This document shows, piece by piece, positions 12,486 to 21,215 of a stretch of DNA of 23,485 bases. Below the pieces are notes generated by a model. That model was not told the DNA's origin and made no database searches. It was given only the letters and a program-made list of their open reading frames with translations. Source of the stretch: Saccharicrinis sp050296935 (GTDB lineage Bacteria > Bacteroidota > Bacteroidia > Bacteroidales > Marinilabiliaceae); contig JBNKRV010000076.1 of assembly GCA_050296935.1 (NCBI GenBank), positions 1 through 23,485 on the forward strand. Direction: 5' to 3'. The position numbers and the translations under genes were made by a program. The number at the start of each line of letters is the position of its first letter. Position 1 is the first letter of the stretch.

Positions 12486-14243
12486 TTACTTTTTAATTTC
12501 TTTTAATGAAATATTCAATTCATCTAATTGATCCTTGGCAATAGGCGAAGGAGAGTCAATCATCACATCTCTTCCTGAGTTATTTTTGGGGAATGCAATC
12601 ACATCTCTGATGGACTCAATACCTGCAAACATAGAAACCAACCTATCAAAACCAAAAGCAACGCCACCATGAGGTGGTGCCCCATACTTAAATGCATTCA
12701 TTAAAAATCCAAACTGGTTCTCAGCTTCTTCCTCTGTAAATCCTAGCAACTGAAACATTTTATGTTGCAATTCATCATTGTGAATACGGATAGAACCTCC
12801 ACCAATTTCAACTCCATTAATAACTAAGTCATAGGCATTAGCTCTGACTTTACCCGGATCACTTTCTAAGAATTTAATATCTTCTTCTTTTGGTGAAGTA
12901 AATGGATGATGCATAGCATGAAATCTTTTGGTATCCTCATCCCATTCCAACAATGGAAAATCAACCACCCAAAGAGGTGCAAATTTATTACTATCACGCA
13001 ATCCAAGTCTACTTCCCATCTCTAAGCGAAGTTCGCAGAGCGCATTTTGTGTTTTGGCTTTATTTCCAGCTAAAATCAACAATAAATCTCCTGGTTTTGC
13101 ACCAAATGCTTCTACCCATTTAGTTAACGCTGCTTCATCAAAAAACTTATCTACTGAAGATTTAAAGGTTCCGTCGGTATTATATTTCACATACACTAAT
13201 CCCTGAGCTCCAATCTGTGGCTTACGAACAAAATCAGTAAGTTTATCTAAATCTTTCCGCGAATAAGAGGCGCAACCTTCAGCACAAATTCCACCAATAT
13301 ATTCTGCATCTTCAAAAACTTTAAAACCACATCCAGTCATCATTTCCTTCATTTCAACAAATTTCATGTCAAATCTGATATCTGGTTTATCTGAACCATA
13401 ATACTTAATGGCTTCTTCAAAAGGCATTTGTTGAAATTCGAAATCAAAATCCACATCCTTAATTACCTTAAAAAGATGTTTCATCATTCCTTCAAATGTA
13501 CTTAATACATCCTGTTGCTCCACAAAAGCCATTTCACAATCTATCTGAGTAAACTCAGGTTGTCTGTCGGCTCTTAAATCCTCATCACGGAAACATTTAA
13601 CAATCTGAAAATAACGGTCAAATCCGGCAACCATCAACAACTGCTTAAAAACCTGTGGCGACTGTGGCAAGGCATAAAACTCCCCTTCGTTCATACGGGA
13701 AGGCACCACAAAATCACGGGCTCCTTCCGGAGTTGATTTAATTAAAACAGGTGTTTCTGTTTCAATAAACTGCTGTTGATTTAAATAATTCCGTACTTCA
13801 AAACCAAGCTTATGACGTAGTTCCAGATTTTTACGCACAGGATTACGACGTAAATCCAGATAACGATACTTCATTCTCAGTTCATCACCACCATCTGTTT
13901 CATCTTCAATAGTAAACGGAGGCAATTCAGAAGGGTTTAACAATTCAAATTTATCTACTAGAATTTCAATATCGCCAGTAGAAATTTTATGGTTTTTATT
14001 ACTTCTTTCAGCAACCGTTCCCTTTACCTGAATTACAAATTCTCTTCCTAACTTACGAGCTTCTTCGCTCAGGTCTTTTCTTGATTCAACATCCATTACC
14101 AATTGAGTAATTCCATATCGGTCTCTCAAGTCGATAAATGTCATGCCCCCCAGGTTACGTACTTTTTGTACCCAACCACTTAAGGTTACCTCTTTATTAA
14201 CATCAACAAGCCTTAGCTCTCCACAAGTATGCGATCTGTACAT
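12486..14243 (-). CDS. aspS: Aspartyl-tRNA synthetase
   Basis: A 585-residue class IIb aminoacyl-tRNA synthetase charging tRNA-Asp in the cytoplasm. The N-terminal OB-fold anticodon-binding domain begins MYRSHTCGELR and contains LSGWVQKVRNLGGMTFIDLR. The catalytic core shows RYLDLRR, the motif-2 segment FRDEDLRADRQPEFTQIDCE and the motif-3 segment FGFDRLVSMFAG, with GGGSIRIH just before. The length of nearly 590 residues and the extra domain in the middle (about 285-415) mark the bacterial type. The C-terminal RDVIAFPKNNSGRDVM is also typical. It ends at a bidirectional terminator and is divergent from tadA across about 145 bp. Confidence 0.97.
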   Translation of the reverse strand: MYRSHTCGELRLVDVNKEVTLSGWVQKVRNLGGMTFIDLRDRYGITQLVMDVESRKDLSEEARKLGREFVIQVKGTVAERSNKNHKISTGDIEILVDKFELLNPSELPPFTIEDETDGGDELRMKYRYLDLRRNPVRKNLELRHKLGFEVRNYLNQQQFIETETPVLIKSTPEGARDFVVPSRMNEGEFYALPQSPQVFKQLLMVAGFDRYFQIVKCFRDEDLRADRQPEFTQIDCEMAFVEQQDVLSTFEGMMKHLFKVIKDVDFDFEFQQMPFEEAIKYYGSDKPDIRFDMKFVEMKEMMTGCGFKVFEDAEYIGGICAEGCASYSRKDLDKLTDFVRKPQIGAQGLVYVKYNTDGTFKSSVDKFFDEAALTKWVEAFGAKPGDLLLILAGNKAKTQNALCELRLEMGSRLGLRDSNKFAPLWVVDFPLLEWDEDTKRFHAMHHPFTSPKEEDIKFLESDPGKVRANAYDLVINGVEIGGGSIRIHNDELQHKMFQLLGFTEEEAENQFGFLMNAFKYGAPPHGGVAFGFDRLVSMFAGIESIRDVIAFPKNNSGRDVMIDSPSPIAKDQLDELNISLKEIKK

Positions 14244-14387
14244 TATAAATGTGATTTATTATTCGACGAATAAATTTCAAGTTCAGGTTAAGATTTTTTT
14301 CTCAATCTGAATTGTTGTTATTTTAACATGCGAAAATATAAAGAAATTAAATAAAATGATGTTATTTATCGGATATAAAACAGAAAG

Positions 14388-14834
14388 ATGACCAAAATCA
14401 ATTTTTCAGACGAATATTTTATGCAACAAGCACTTAATGAGGCCAAAATTGCATTACAAAAAGATGAAATACCAGTTGGGGCGGTAGTGGTTTGTAACAA
14501 ACAAATTATTTCAAGAGCCCATAATTTAACTGAAACACTAAATGATGTTACTGCTCATGCAGAAATGCTGGCGATCACCTCTGCTGCTGAATTTTTAGGG
14601 GGCAAATATTTAAATGAATGCTCGTTATATGTAACGCTTGAACCTTGTTGTATGTGCGCAGGTGCATTATCATGGTCGCAGATCGGAAAAATTATTTTTG
14701 GGGCGAAAGATGACAAAAGAGGTTTTTTAAGAGCTACACCCCTTATTTTACACCCTAAAACAGAATATTTATCCGGTATTTTAGAGCGTGAGTGCTCAGA
14801 AATAGTTAAAAACTTCTTCAAAAACAAAAGATAA
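14388..14834 (+). CDS. tadA: tRNA-specific adenosine deaminase
   Basis: A 148-residue zinc-dependent deaminase of the CDA fold that converts adenosine 34 of tRNA-Arg(ACG) to inosine. Zinc and catalytic residues are in place: His57 and Glu59 in HAEM, and Cys87 and Cys90 in PCCMC. The N-terminal segment MQQALNEAKIALQKDEIPVG and the later GAKDDKRG fit TadA rather than guanine or cytidine deaminases. Only 37 bp separate it from the alkylation repair gene, so the two may be transcribed together. Confidence 0.93.
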   Translation: MTKINFSDEYFMQQALNEAKIALQKDEIPVGAVVVCNKQIISRAHNLTETLNDVTAHAEMLAITSAAEFLGGKYLNECSLYVTLEPCCMCAGALSWSQIGKIIFGAKDDKRGFLRATPLILHPKTEYLSGILERECSEIVKNFFKNKR

Positions 14835-14871
14835 CTTTTAAACCTTTTTGTTTTTTTGTAGTTTTACAGGC

Positions 14872-15558
14872 ATGAATTTCAACAGTATTTATACCGAGCT
14901 AAAAAAGTGTGGCACTGATAAAAATATAACAATTTTTAAAAGTCAAGGTGCTAAGGGCGATCTATTTGGAGTTAGTATCGCTGATTTGGAAAGATTGAAG
15001 AATGAAGTAAATTCTTCTGGTGAACCCAAAGGCGTAAACCACAATGTGGCACAAAAATTATGGAACACAAGAAACATTGACGCCAGAATTCTTGCCTGCA
15101 TGGTAGCTGATCCTGCAAAAATAAGCAGAAACGAGGCAAACAAATGGGTTTCTGTTATTAAGTATTATGTAATTGCAGACTATTTTGCAAAAGTAATTGC
15201 TCAAACCAGATTCGGACTTGACATTATGTATTTGTGGATTCAATCTCCGGATGAATATATCAAACGAGTTGGATTTGCTATATTAGAATACTTTGCATCC
15301 AATGATACATCAAGGAGCGATTTATTTTTTAATGCCTTTATCCTGAAAATCAAGCAAGAGATTCAAACTTCTCCCAATTGGGCAAAGGATGCTATGAAAA
15401 ACTGTCTGGCTTCTATTGCTGCAAGAAACGAAGCGCTTAAAAAGAACGTTATTTCAGCTGCTCAATTCATTGGTACCATTGAAATCAGTTTTAGCGAATC
15501 AGACACTAAAAAAATTGCGATAGAAGATTATATTATTAAATATTGCAATAAAAAATAA
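14872..15558 (+). CDS. DNA alkylation repair protein (AlkD-like HEAT-repeat)
   Basis: A 228-residue helical protein of the DNA alkylation repair family (AlkD/AlkC-like HEAT repeats), whose members remove N3- or N7-alkylated purines. Visible family segments are GVSIADLERLKNEV, AQKLWNTRNIDARILACMVA, WVSVIKYYVIADYFAKVIAQ, KRVGFAILEYFAS and WAKDAMKNCLASIAARN. The start is taken at ATG 14872, since upstream in-frame codons up to 14848 encode an atypical MFFCSFTG and lack an ATG. Several family members in Bacteroidota are uncharacterised, so the substrate is an inference. It lies downstream of tadA and is followed by a strong terminator. Confidence 0.85.
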   Translation: MNFNSIYTELKKCGTDKNITIFKSQGAKGDLFGVSIADLERLKNEVNSSGEPKGVNHNVAQKLWNTRNIDARILACMVADPAKISRNEANKWVSVIKYYVIADYFAKVIAQTRFGLDIMYLWIQSPDEYIKRVGFAILEYFASNDTSRSDLFFNAFILKIKQEIQTSPNWAKDAMKNCLASIAARNEALKKNVISAAQFIGTIEISFSESDTKKIAIEDYIIKYCNKK

Positions 15559-15585
15559 CCACAACAATGACATTATATTGACAAC

Positions 15586-15620
15586 AGAGGCTGCATCAAT
15601 CATGCATCCTCTTTTTTTTC
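15586..15620 (+). terminator. Terminator after the alkylation repair gene
   Basis: AGAGGCTGCAT and ATGCATCCTCT form an interrupted stem (one bulged base each side) around CAATC, followed by TTTTTTTC. It begins 27 bp after the stop codon. Confidence 0.9.
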
Positions 15621-15668
15621 ATATTTATTACTCAATAAAATTCAAGCAAGCCTCAATCCTTAATTAAT

Positions 15669-15769
15669 TTTCGTCTATAAAATCAAACTACTGCGTTGTA
15701 GCTCAAAATCCAAAGCCTCATACACGCTGGCATACTATGGAGCGCCTTGTATTTAAACTTTATATACCA
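15669..15769 (+). repeat. Dispersed palindromic repeat, family B copy 3 (shortened)
   Basis: Same orientation as the copy at 5523. Shared blocks are TTCGTCTATAAA, CTCAAAATCCAAAGCCTCAT, ACACGCTGGCATACT and CGCCTTGTATTTAAAC. The right-hand inverted end seen in the other copies is missing, so this looks like a truncated or eroded copy of about 100 bp. Confidence 0.83.
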
Positions 15770-15841
15770 TCATATTTTATCATCTGGAAACAATAAAACA
15801 TTAGATTCTTATTTATTGCTCTTGAATTCTAATATCCTTTA

Positions 15842-15849
15842 TATCTTTG
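15842..15849 (+). promoter_or_regulatory. Candidate -7 box for the DEAD-box helicase gene
   Basis: TATCTTTG fits TAnnTTTG and lies 22 bp before the TTG start codon. Possible -33 TTG elements at 15822 (spacing 17) and 15816 (spacing 23) are both off the usual 19-21. The 5' leader would be very short. Confidence 0.5.
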
Positions 15850-15871
15850 CATAAATTTAAAAGCAAACATT

Positions 15872-17203
15872 TTGAAATTTTCTGATTTAAATTTAAATAC
15901 TCCGCTTCTCAATGCTATTGATGAAATGGGACTAAGTGAAGCAACTCCCATTCAGGAACAAATATTTCCTGTTGCCATGAGCGGTCGAGATGTAGTAGGG
16001 ATTGCACAAACCGGTACTGGTAAAACCATATCATATATATTACCATTATTACGCAACTTAAAGTTCAGTAAACAACGACACCCAAGAATTTTAGTACTGG
16101 TACCAACTCGTGAATTGGTGGAACAGGTTGCAACAGAATTCACTAAACTTACTGAATACATGAATGTAAGAATTGGTGGAGTATATGGAGGCACAAACAT
16201 CAACACACAAAAGGAATTAGTATATAATGGTCTGGATGTTTTAGTAGCTACTCCGGGAAGACTGATTGATTTGGCATTAACCGGAACTTTACGCTTGAAA
16301 TCTATCCAGAAACTCGTTATTGATGAGGTGGATGAAATGCTGAATCTGGGCTTTATGCCTCAACTTGAGCGTATTATTGATATTTTACCTGAAAAAAGGC
16401 AAAATCTCATGTTCTCTGCTACCTTAACTTACGATGTTGAGGAGGTTATTAATCACTTTTTTTACGACCCCATAAAAATAGAAGTAGCTTCAACAGGTAC
16501 TCCTATCGAAAAAATATTTATGTCGGGTTACAACGTACCCAATTTTTATACAAAAATTAATTTGTTACTATATCTGTTGAATACCCAAAAAGACATGGAT
16601 AAAGTACTTCTTTTTGTAAAAAGCAGACAAATTGCAGATATATTATTCAATAATCTTGTTGAAATATTTGAAGAAGAAATTGGTGTAATCCACTCTAATA
16701 AATCTCAGAATTTCAGGTTCAGAATGGTGAAGGAATTTACCGAAGGAAATCTTCGTATTCTAATTGCAACCGATTTAATTTCTAGGGGACTGGACATATC
16801 AAACATTAGCCATGTGATCAATTTCGACCTTCCTGATGAAGCTGAAGCCTATATGCACAGGATTGGGCGAACCGGACGGGCGAACACTGAAGGGTCGGCA
16901 ATTTCCTTTGTTACCGAAGATGACAGTGACATCTGGCATAGCATAGAAAAATTAATGGGTCAGAAAGTACACTTAGATGAGCTTCCTGAAGATATAGAAA
17001 TTTCTGAGCAACAGCTTGACAGTGAAATGCCGGAAATTGCAGGTAAAACATTAATTAAAACACCTAAAATTGATGCGGAAAAAGGTGCTGCTTTTCATGA
17101 AAAGAAAGATAAAAACAAGAAGGTAAATCTGGGGGGCTCCTATCGTAGAAATCTGAAAGCGAAATACAAAAAACCTAAAACCAAAGGCCAGAAAAAGAAA
17201 TAA
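15872..17203 (+). CDS. DEAD-box ATP-dependent RNA helicase (RhlE-like)
   Basis: A 443-residue RNA helicase with both RecA-like domains. Motifs in order: the Q motif (ATPIQEQ, about residues 24-30), Walker A AQTGTGKT (45-52), PTRELVEQ, TPGR, the Walker B box DEVD at 151-154 in place of the usual DEAD, SAT (182-184), DLISRGLDI, and HRIGRTGR (about 329-336). The C-terminal tail (last about 40 residues) is Lys/Arg-rich, a common non-specific RNA-binding extension in RhlE-type proteins that act in ribosome assembly or mRNA turnover at low temperature. The start is TTG at 15872: it gives KFSDLNLNTPLLNAI, the normal N-terminus, and no ATG lies nearby in frame. It is convergent with the interrupted gene downstream. 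Confidence 0.93.
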   Translation: MKFSDLNLNTPLLNAIDEMGLSEATPIQEQIFPVAMSGRDVVGIAQTGTGKTISYILPLLRNLKFSKQRHPRILVLVPTRELVEQVATEFTKLTEYMNVRIGGVYGGTNINTQKELVYNGLDVLVATPGRLIDLALTGTLRLKSIQKLVIDEVDEMLNLGFMPQLERIIDILPEKRQNLMFSATLTYDVEEVINHFFYDPIKIEVASTGTPIEKIFMSGYNVPNFYTKINLLLYLLNTQKDMDKVLLFVKSRQIADILFNNLVEIFEEEIGVIHSNKSQNFRFRMVKEFTEGNLRILIATDLISRGLDISNISHVINFDLPDEAEAYMHRIGRTGRANTEGSAISFVTEDDSDIWHSIEKLMGQKVHLDELPEDIEISEQQLDSEMPEIAGKTLIKTPKIDAEKGAAFHEKKDKNKKVNLGGSYRRNLKAKYKKPKTKGQKKK

Positions 17204-17207
17204 AAAA

Positions 17208-17242
17208 AGTCAGGACATGTCTCTATATCACATGTCCTGGCT
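17208..17242. terminator. Bidirectional terminator between the helicase and the interrupted gene
   Basis: AGTCAGGACATGT (17208-17220) and ACATGTCCTGGCT (17230-17242) pair almost perfectly around CTCTATATC. An A-run precedes the stem and TTTAATT follows, so it serves both convergent genes. Confidence 0.9.
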
Positions 17243-17248
17243 CTTTAA

Positions 17249-18159
17249 TTATGCATCTTTTGAATATATTATTCTTCTCGAAGCCTTCCTCATAAGTACA
17301 TTAATTAAATCTTCAGAAGAACTCCCTAATGAACCGGATACACCCTTATTATAGTTCAATATCAATTCTCCACCGATAGAATTATATATAAACAAATTCA
17401 TAACTGCCTTATTTGTTGAGCCATAAAACCCAACAAGTAAACCCAAAGCTAGAGATATCCCTTCTGACATTGGTTTATTTGTTTTAAATGTCCCCATAAC
17501 AACTCCATCCACTCCAACAATTTCAGCAAGCTCCTTAGGAGTAAATTCATCGAAATTCTCTGTTGAAACACCTGCTTTTTTTAACAATGAATTTGTTTCC
17601 GCTGTTGCTTGAACTTTTACGGAAAGATTATAACCTGAGTTCGATATAAAATTAATGGCTCAAATCGCTTATAAATATTGAGTTTTAAGGAATATTTGCG
17701 AAAGCATAGCGGGCTATGGTAAGCAAATATGACGCAGAAAATCGGTATTTATAAGTGACATTCATAGCTTTTCAGTAAATAATTGATTTACGGCTCTAAA
17801 TTTTATCACCATAGCTCGCTATGTCTCAAATATTTATATTGTAAATCAATCATTTACTGAATTTTGAGCTCGCTAATTTTAATCGAACTCAGGTTATTAC
17901 GCTTTTCTCTCTTCACAAACCATGAATATAATGCATTCTGCACACTCTTTCCTTCTGATTGCTCCATTTTCGCCAATTGCTCAGGAGAAATATCCTTCAT
18001 TTGTTTAGGTCGAAGATTCACTGTTGTTTGAAAAGGATGTATAGCTATAATCTTATGATCTTTTGTTAACTCTATTGCGTTAGGGTTTTCATAAAGATGA
18101 GTTTGAGCCATTAAAACTCCAGAAATTGATAATAAAAATACGATAATTAGATGTTTCAT
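17249..18159 (-). pseudogene. Secreted protein gene of unknown function split by a family C element
   Basis: The N-terminal part (18159 down to 17897) has a signal peptide (MKHLIIVFLLSISGVLMAQ) and continues ENPNAIELTKDHKIIAIHPF to WFVKREKR. The C-terminal part (17630 down to 17249) continues NLSVKVQATAETN, LLKKAGVSTENFDEFTPKEL, AEIVGVDGVVMGTF and ends ASRRIIYSKDA. Removing 17631-17896 and one TTA copy joins the halves in frame (KREKR-NLSVKV), giving 213 residues. The middle, a LGVDAV-like AEIVGVDGVVMGTF segment after a variable region, resembles CsgG/LpoB-type envelope proteins; this is a weak suggestion only. The N-terminal fragment could still be made, ending after 14 element-encoded residues. 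No start codon ATG precedes the C-terminal half. Confidence 0.9.
17631..17896. mobile_element. Family C palindromic element (MITE-like), long copy inside a gene
   Basis: A 266-bp non-coding insertion with terminal inverted repeats TAACCTGAGTTCGAtAtAAAA and TTTTAATCGAACTCAGGTTA, flanked by TTA (17628-17630 and 17897-17899), a 3-bp target duplication. Internally it holds two nested hairpin lobes. Lobe 1: 17666-17680 with 17743-17757, 17692-17699 with 17723-17730, and the tip CATAGC-GG-GCTATG at 17705-17718. Lobe 2: CAGTAAATAATTGATTTAC (17773-17791) with 17841-17859, and the tip CATAGC-TC-GCTATG at 17810-17823. No transposase is encoded, so a related insertion sequence elsewhere would have to supply it. 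Confidence 0.9.
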
Positions 18160-18337
18160 AAAACAATTAAGTGTTTAACAATATATATTAGATAAAATTT
18201 ACCAGTTTATAAAATTGAATTTTGGTAAGGAGATATAATTAAACACTACACCTGTTTTTTTTTAATACCGAAAATTAAATACTGGCAATAGTATCCACTT
18301 TATAAAATATGTTAATCCTCAATAATAATTTGCTTAA

Positions 18338-18406
18338 TTGAGTATTTATATCGTATTTTCCAAACCTAATATTATAAAATTCGTTATTAGTTTATTGAGT
18401 ATTTAT
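18338..18406 (+). promoter_or_regulatory. Direct repeat upstream of the glucosidase gene
   Basis: TTGAGTATTTAT occurs at 18338-18349 and again at 18395-18406, 57 bp apart and 42 bp before the start codon. The spacing is not a whole number of helical turns. It could be a regulator site or a chance repeat in AT-rich DNA. No clear TAnnTTTG box was found here. Confidence 0.35.
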
Positions 18407-18447
18407 TTTTAACCATACTACCTGAACAACATCTAATATTTTTGATA

Positions 18448-21117
18448 ATGAATAGTGAAAGAAAGCGATTAGAAGATTGTTCTAAAAACAATATTCCATG
18501 GAAAAAGTGGGGCCCCTATTTAAGTGAGAGACAGTGGGGTACTGTTAGAGAGGATGATGGTTCACACCCTAATCCATGGATTTCATTTTCACATGACCAA
18601 TCACGTTCCAGAGTATATAGATATGGTGAGGATGGCATAGCCGGCATCAGTGATGACAATCAATACTTATGCTTTGCGCTCGCCTTATGGAACAAGAAGG
18701 ATCCTATTATTAAGGAAAGATTATTTGGATTATCAGGCCCTAAAGGGAATCATGGTGAAGACGTGAAGGAATATTATTTCTATCTGGATTCCAGTCCTAC
18801 ACATTCCTACATGAAATACCTTTACAAATATCCACTAAATGAATATCCTTATTTGGATTTGGTAGATGTAAATGGAGCCAGAACGAAAAACGATTTCGAA
18901 TATGAATTGCTGGATACAGAGTTATTTAAGCAGAATAAATACCTGGATGTTTATGTTGAGTATGCTAAAAAAGATCCTGAAAATATTTTAATTAAAATTT
19001 CGGCACACAATCGCTCAACTGAAGATGCGGATGTTATTTTACTGCCAACATTATGGTTTAGGAACACCTGGAGAAATTTTAGTTCAACTGAACCCATTAT
19101 CAAGTTACTTGATGACAACTCAGTAATAGCAAAACACGACTCATTAAATGATTATGTTCTGAGTACTGAGCTATCTCCTCTTTGGCTGTTTACTAATAAC
19201 GAAACCAATTATAAGAGGTTATATAATTCTCCAAATTTATCTCCTTATGTAAAGGATGGCATTAATGATTTTATTGTTGAGCACAATCACGAAGCAGTAA
19301 ACCCGGATCATAAAGGCACTAAAGCGGCAGCCATGTACGATGTTGTAATACCTGCCGGACAGTGTATTGAGTTAAAAATGTCGCTCAAGTGTACCTCCAA
19401 AGCCAAACATACTTTTAAAAGCTTTGATAAAAAAATGGCGAATCGTAAGGCTGAAACCAATGAGTTTTACGAAAGTCTCTACCCGCCTAATACTAATGAG
19501 GATGAAAAAAGAGTAATCAGACAGGCTTTAGCAGGTATGCTGTGGACAAAGCAGTACTACGAATTTGATGTTTCTGAATGGCTAAATGAATACCGTGGAG
19601 GTCCCAGAAACTCTTTGCGAAACAACGACTGGGAACATCTGAAAAACAGCGACATCATCAGCATGCCCGATAAATGGGAATATCCCTGGTATGCTGTTTG
19701 GGATTCTGCTTTTCATACTATACCACTTACAATAGTTGATACCGACTTTGCCAAAAAGCAATTGACTTTGTTTTTACAAAACAATTACCAGCATCCGAAT
19801 GGACAAATACCGGCCTACGAATGGAGTTTTAACGATGTTAACCCTCCTGTTCATGCTTATGCAGTAATTACGTTATATAAAAACATAAAACAAATGCATA
19901 ACACTGAGGACAAGGATTTTTTAGAGACTTGTTTCGAAGGATTAGATAGAAATTTTCAATGGTGGATAAACCATAAAGACCCTACCGCAAAAAATGCTTT
20001 CCAGGGAGGATTCCTCGGATTAGATAACATTGGTGTGTTTGATAGAAGTCAGTCGCTACCAACCGGAGGGCACATTGAGCAATCGGATGGCAATGCCTGG
20101 ATGGCATTATATGCACAAAACATGCTCGAAATTTGTTTAGAGCTGGTGCGTTTAGGAAATAAAGATTACAAAACTAAAGCTGTTGACTATTACAACCACT
20201 TTCTGGAAATTGCTTCTGCAATGGATAAAATTGGAATAAATGAAGGTGAGATGTGGGATGAAGATGACCAGTTTTTTTACGACGTACTTCGTTTCCCGGA
20301 TGGAAGTGCAACCAGACTTAAAGTCAGATCATTGGTAGGTTTGCTACCTTTATGCGCTTCAACTATTATAGAACCAGAACACCTGGAAATATTACCTGAG
20401 TTAGCCAGGGAATACCAATATATGGTTACCCGAACAAAAAGACTTTCAAAGAACATTGCCGATCCAATGAAAGTTGGAAAAAATAATCGTCGGCTATTAG
20501 GTATTGTAAATGAACAAAAGCTCAGAGGTATTTTAAAGATAATGCTTGACGAGAATGAATTTTTAAGCCCATACGGAATTCGCTCCTTATCTAAATACCA
20601 TGAAAAAAATCCTTATGTTTTCACATGGAACGAGGAAGAGTTTACCGTAAAATATGTACCCGGAGAATCTGACAGCACTATGTTTGGAGGTAATTCAAAC
20701 TGGCGTGGACCTATTTGGTTTCCTGCTAACACTGTTATTATTCGCTCTTTGTATCAGCAATATGCATTTTACGGGGATGATTTCAAAATTGAATGCCCCA
20801 CAGGCTCTGGTAATATGATGACTTTGATTGAGGTGGCGCAAGAAATTATTAAACGACTTGAAAGTATATTTTTAGCAGATGAAAATGGATACCGACCTGT
20901 ATACGGTTGGTATAAAGAATTTCAGGAGGACGAAAACTGGAAAAACCATATACTCTTTTACGAATATTTCCATGGAGATAATGGTGCCGGTATTGGTGCC
21001 AGCCACCAAACCGGATGGACAGGAATGATTGCCTATCTGATGGTTATGTTCAGAACCTATAATTTTAACAAGCTTATGGAAAAAGCGCATTGGGACAAGG
21101 AAACCCAAATAAAATAA
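18448..21117 (+). CDS. Glycoside hydrolase family 63-type glucosidase
   Basis: An 889-residue enzyme of the GH63/MGH1-like group with an (alpha/alpha)6 catalytic domain in its C-terminal half. The N-terminal part (WKKWGPYLSERQWGTVRED, EDGIAGISDDNQYLCFALAL, RLFGLSGPKGNHGEDVKEYY) is the standard beta-rich domain. Catalytic-domain segments are YPWYAVWDSAFHTIPL with Asp419 as the likely general acid, NGQIPAYEWSFNDVNPPVHA, GGNSNWRGPIWFPANTVII, and EYFHGDNGAGIGASHQTGWT with Glu839 as a candidate base. It is expected to cut alpha-glucosidic bonds; in bacterial relatives this includes glucosylglycerate or mannosylglycerate, but the substrate here is unknown. No signal peptide is seen, so it is cytoplasmic. 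ATG 18448 is chosen over the TTG at 18442. Confidence 0.9.
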   Translation: MNSERKRLEDCSKNNIPWKKWGPYLSERQWGTVREDDGSHPNPWISFSHDQSRSRVYRYGEDGIAGISDDNQYLCFALALWNKKDPIIKERLFGLSGPKGNHGEDVKEYYFYLDSSPTHSYMKYLYKYPLNEYPYLDLVDVNGARTKNDFEYELLDTELFKQNKYLDVYVEYAKKDPENILIKISAHNRSTEDADVILLPTLWFRNTWRNFSSTEPIIKLLDDNSVIAKHDSLNDYVLSTELSPLWLFTNNETNYKRLYNSPNLSPYVKDGINDFIVEHNHEAVNPDHKGTKAAAMYDVVIPAGQCIELKMSLKCTSKAKHTFKSFDKKMANRKAETNEFYESLYPPNTNEDEKRVIRQALAGMLWTKQYYEFDVSEWLNEYRGGPRNSLRNNDWEHLKNSDIISMPDKWEYPWYAVWDSAFHTIPLTIVDTDFAKKQLTLFLQNNYQHPNGQIPAYEWSFNDVNPPVHAYAVITLYKNIKQMHNTEDKDFLETCFEGLDRNFQWWINHKDPTAKNAFQGGFLGLDNIGVFDRSQSLPTGGHIEQSDGNAWMALYAQNMLEICLELVRLGNKDYKTKAVDYYNHFLEIASAMDKIGINEGEMWDEDDQFFYDVLRFPDGSATRLKVRSLVGLLPLCASTIIEPEHLEILPELAREYQYMVTRTKRLSKNIADPMKVGKNNRRLLGIVNEQKLRGILKIMLDENEFLSPYGIRSLSKYHEKNPYVFTWNEEEFTVKYVPGESDSTMFGGNSNWRGPIWFPANTVIIRSLYQQYAFYGDDFKIECPTGSGNMMTLIEVAQEIIKRLESIFLADENGYRPVYGWYKEFQEDENWKNHILFYEYFHGDNGAGIGASHQTGWTGMIAYLMVMFRTYNFNKLMEKAHWDKETQIK

Positions 21118-21126
21118 ATACAAAAA

Positions 21127-21166
21127 TATCGGATGAATATTTGCTACGTGCAACATTCATCCGATA
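21127..21166. terminator. Hairpin between the convergent glucosidase and Spondin_N genes
   Basis: TATCGGATGAAT and ATTCATCCGATA form a perfect 12-bp stem with an inner TGC/GCA pair. On the minus strand it is followed by TTTTTGTATTT, so it best serves the gene at 21216. On the plus strand it lacks a T tract but may still stop the glucosidase transcript. Confidence 0.85.
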
Positions 21167-21215
21167 ATTATATTCACATTAAATTAACAATGATCTTTGA
21201 ATTTAACATCAGCAA

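Noticed and set aside
14848..14871. Upstream extension of the alkylation repair protein
   Set aside because: The eight extra codons need a non-ATG start and are unlike the family; ATG 14872 gives the usual N-terminus.
17631..17896. Insertion sequence with transposase
   Set aside because: At 266 bp it has no open frame of useful length; it can only be a non-autonomous element.
17854..17896. Coding sequence of the N-terminal half running into the element
   Set aside because: The last 14 codons (from NNLSS) come from the element's terminal repeat and are not part of the original protein.
20872..21156. Minus-strand 94-codon frame at the end of the glucosidase gene
   Set aside because: It is antisense to a conserved GH63 region (EYFHGDNGAG...) and includes the terminator hairpin.
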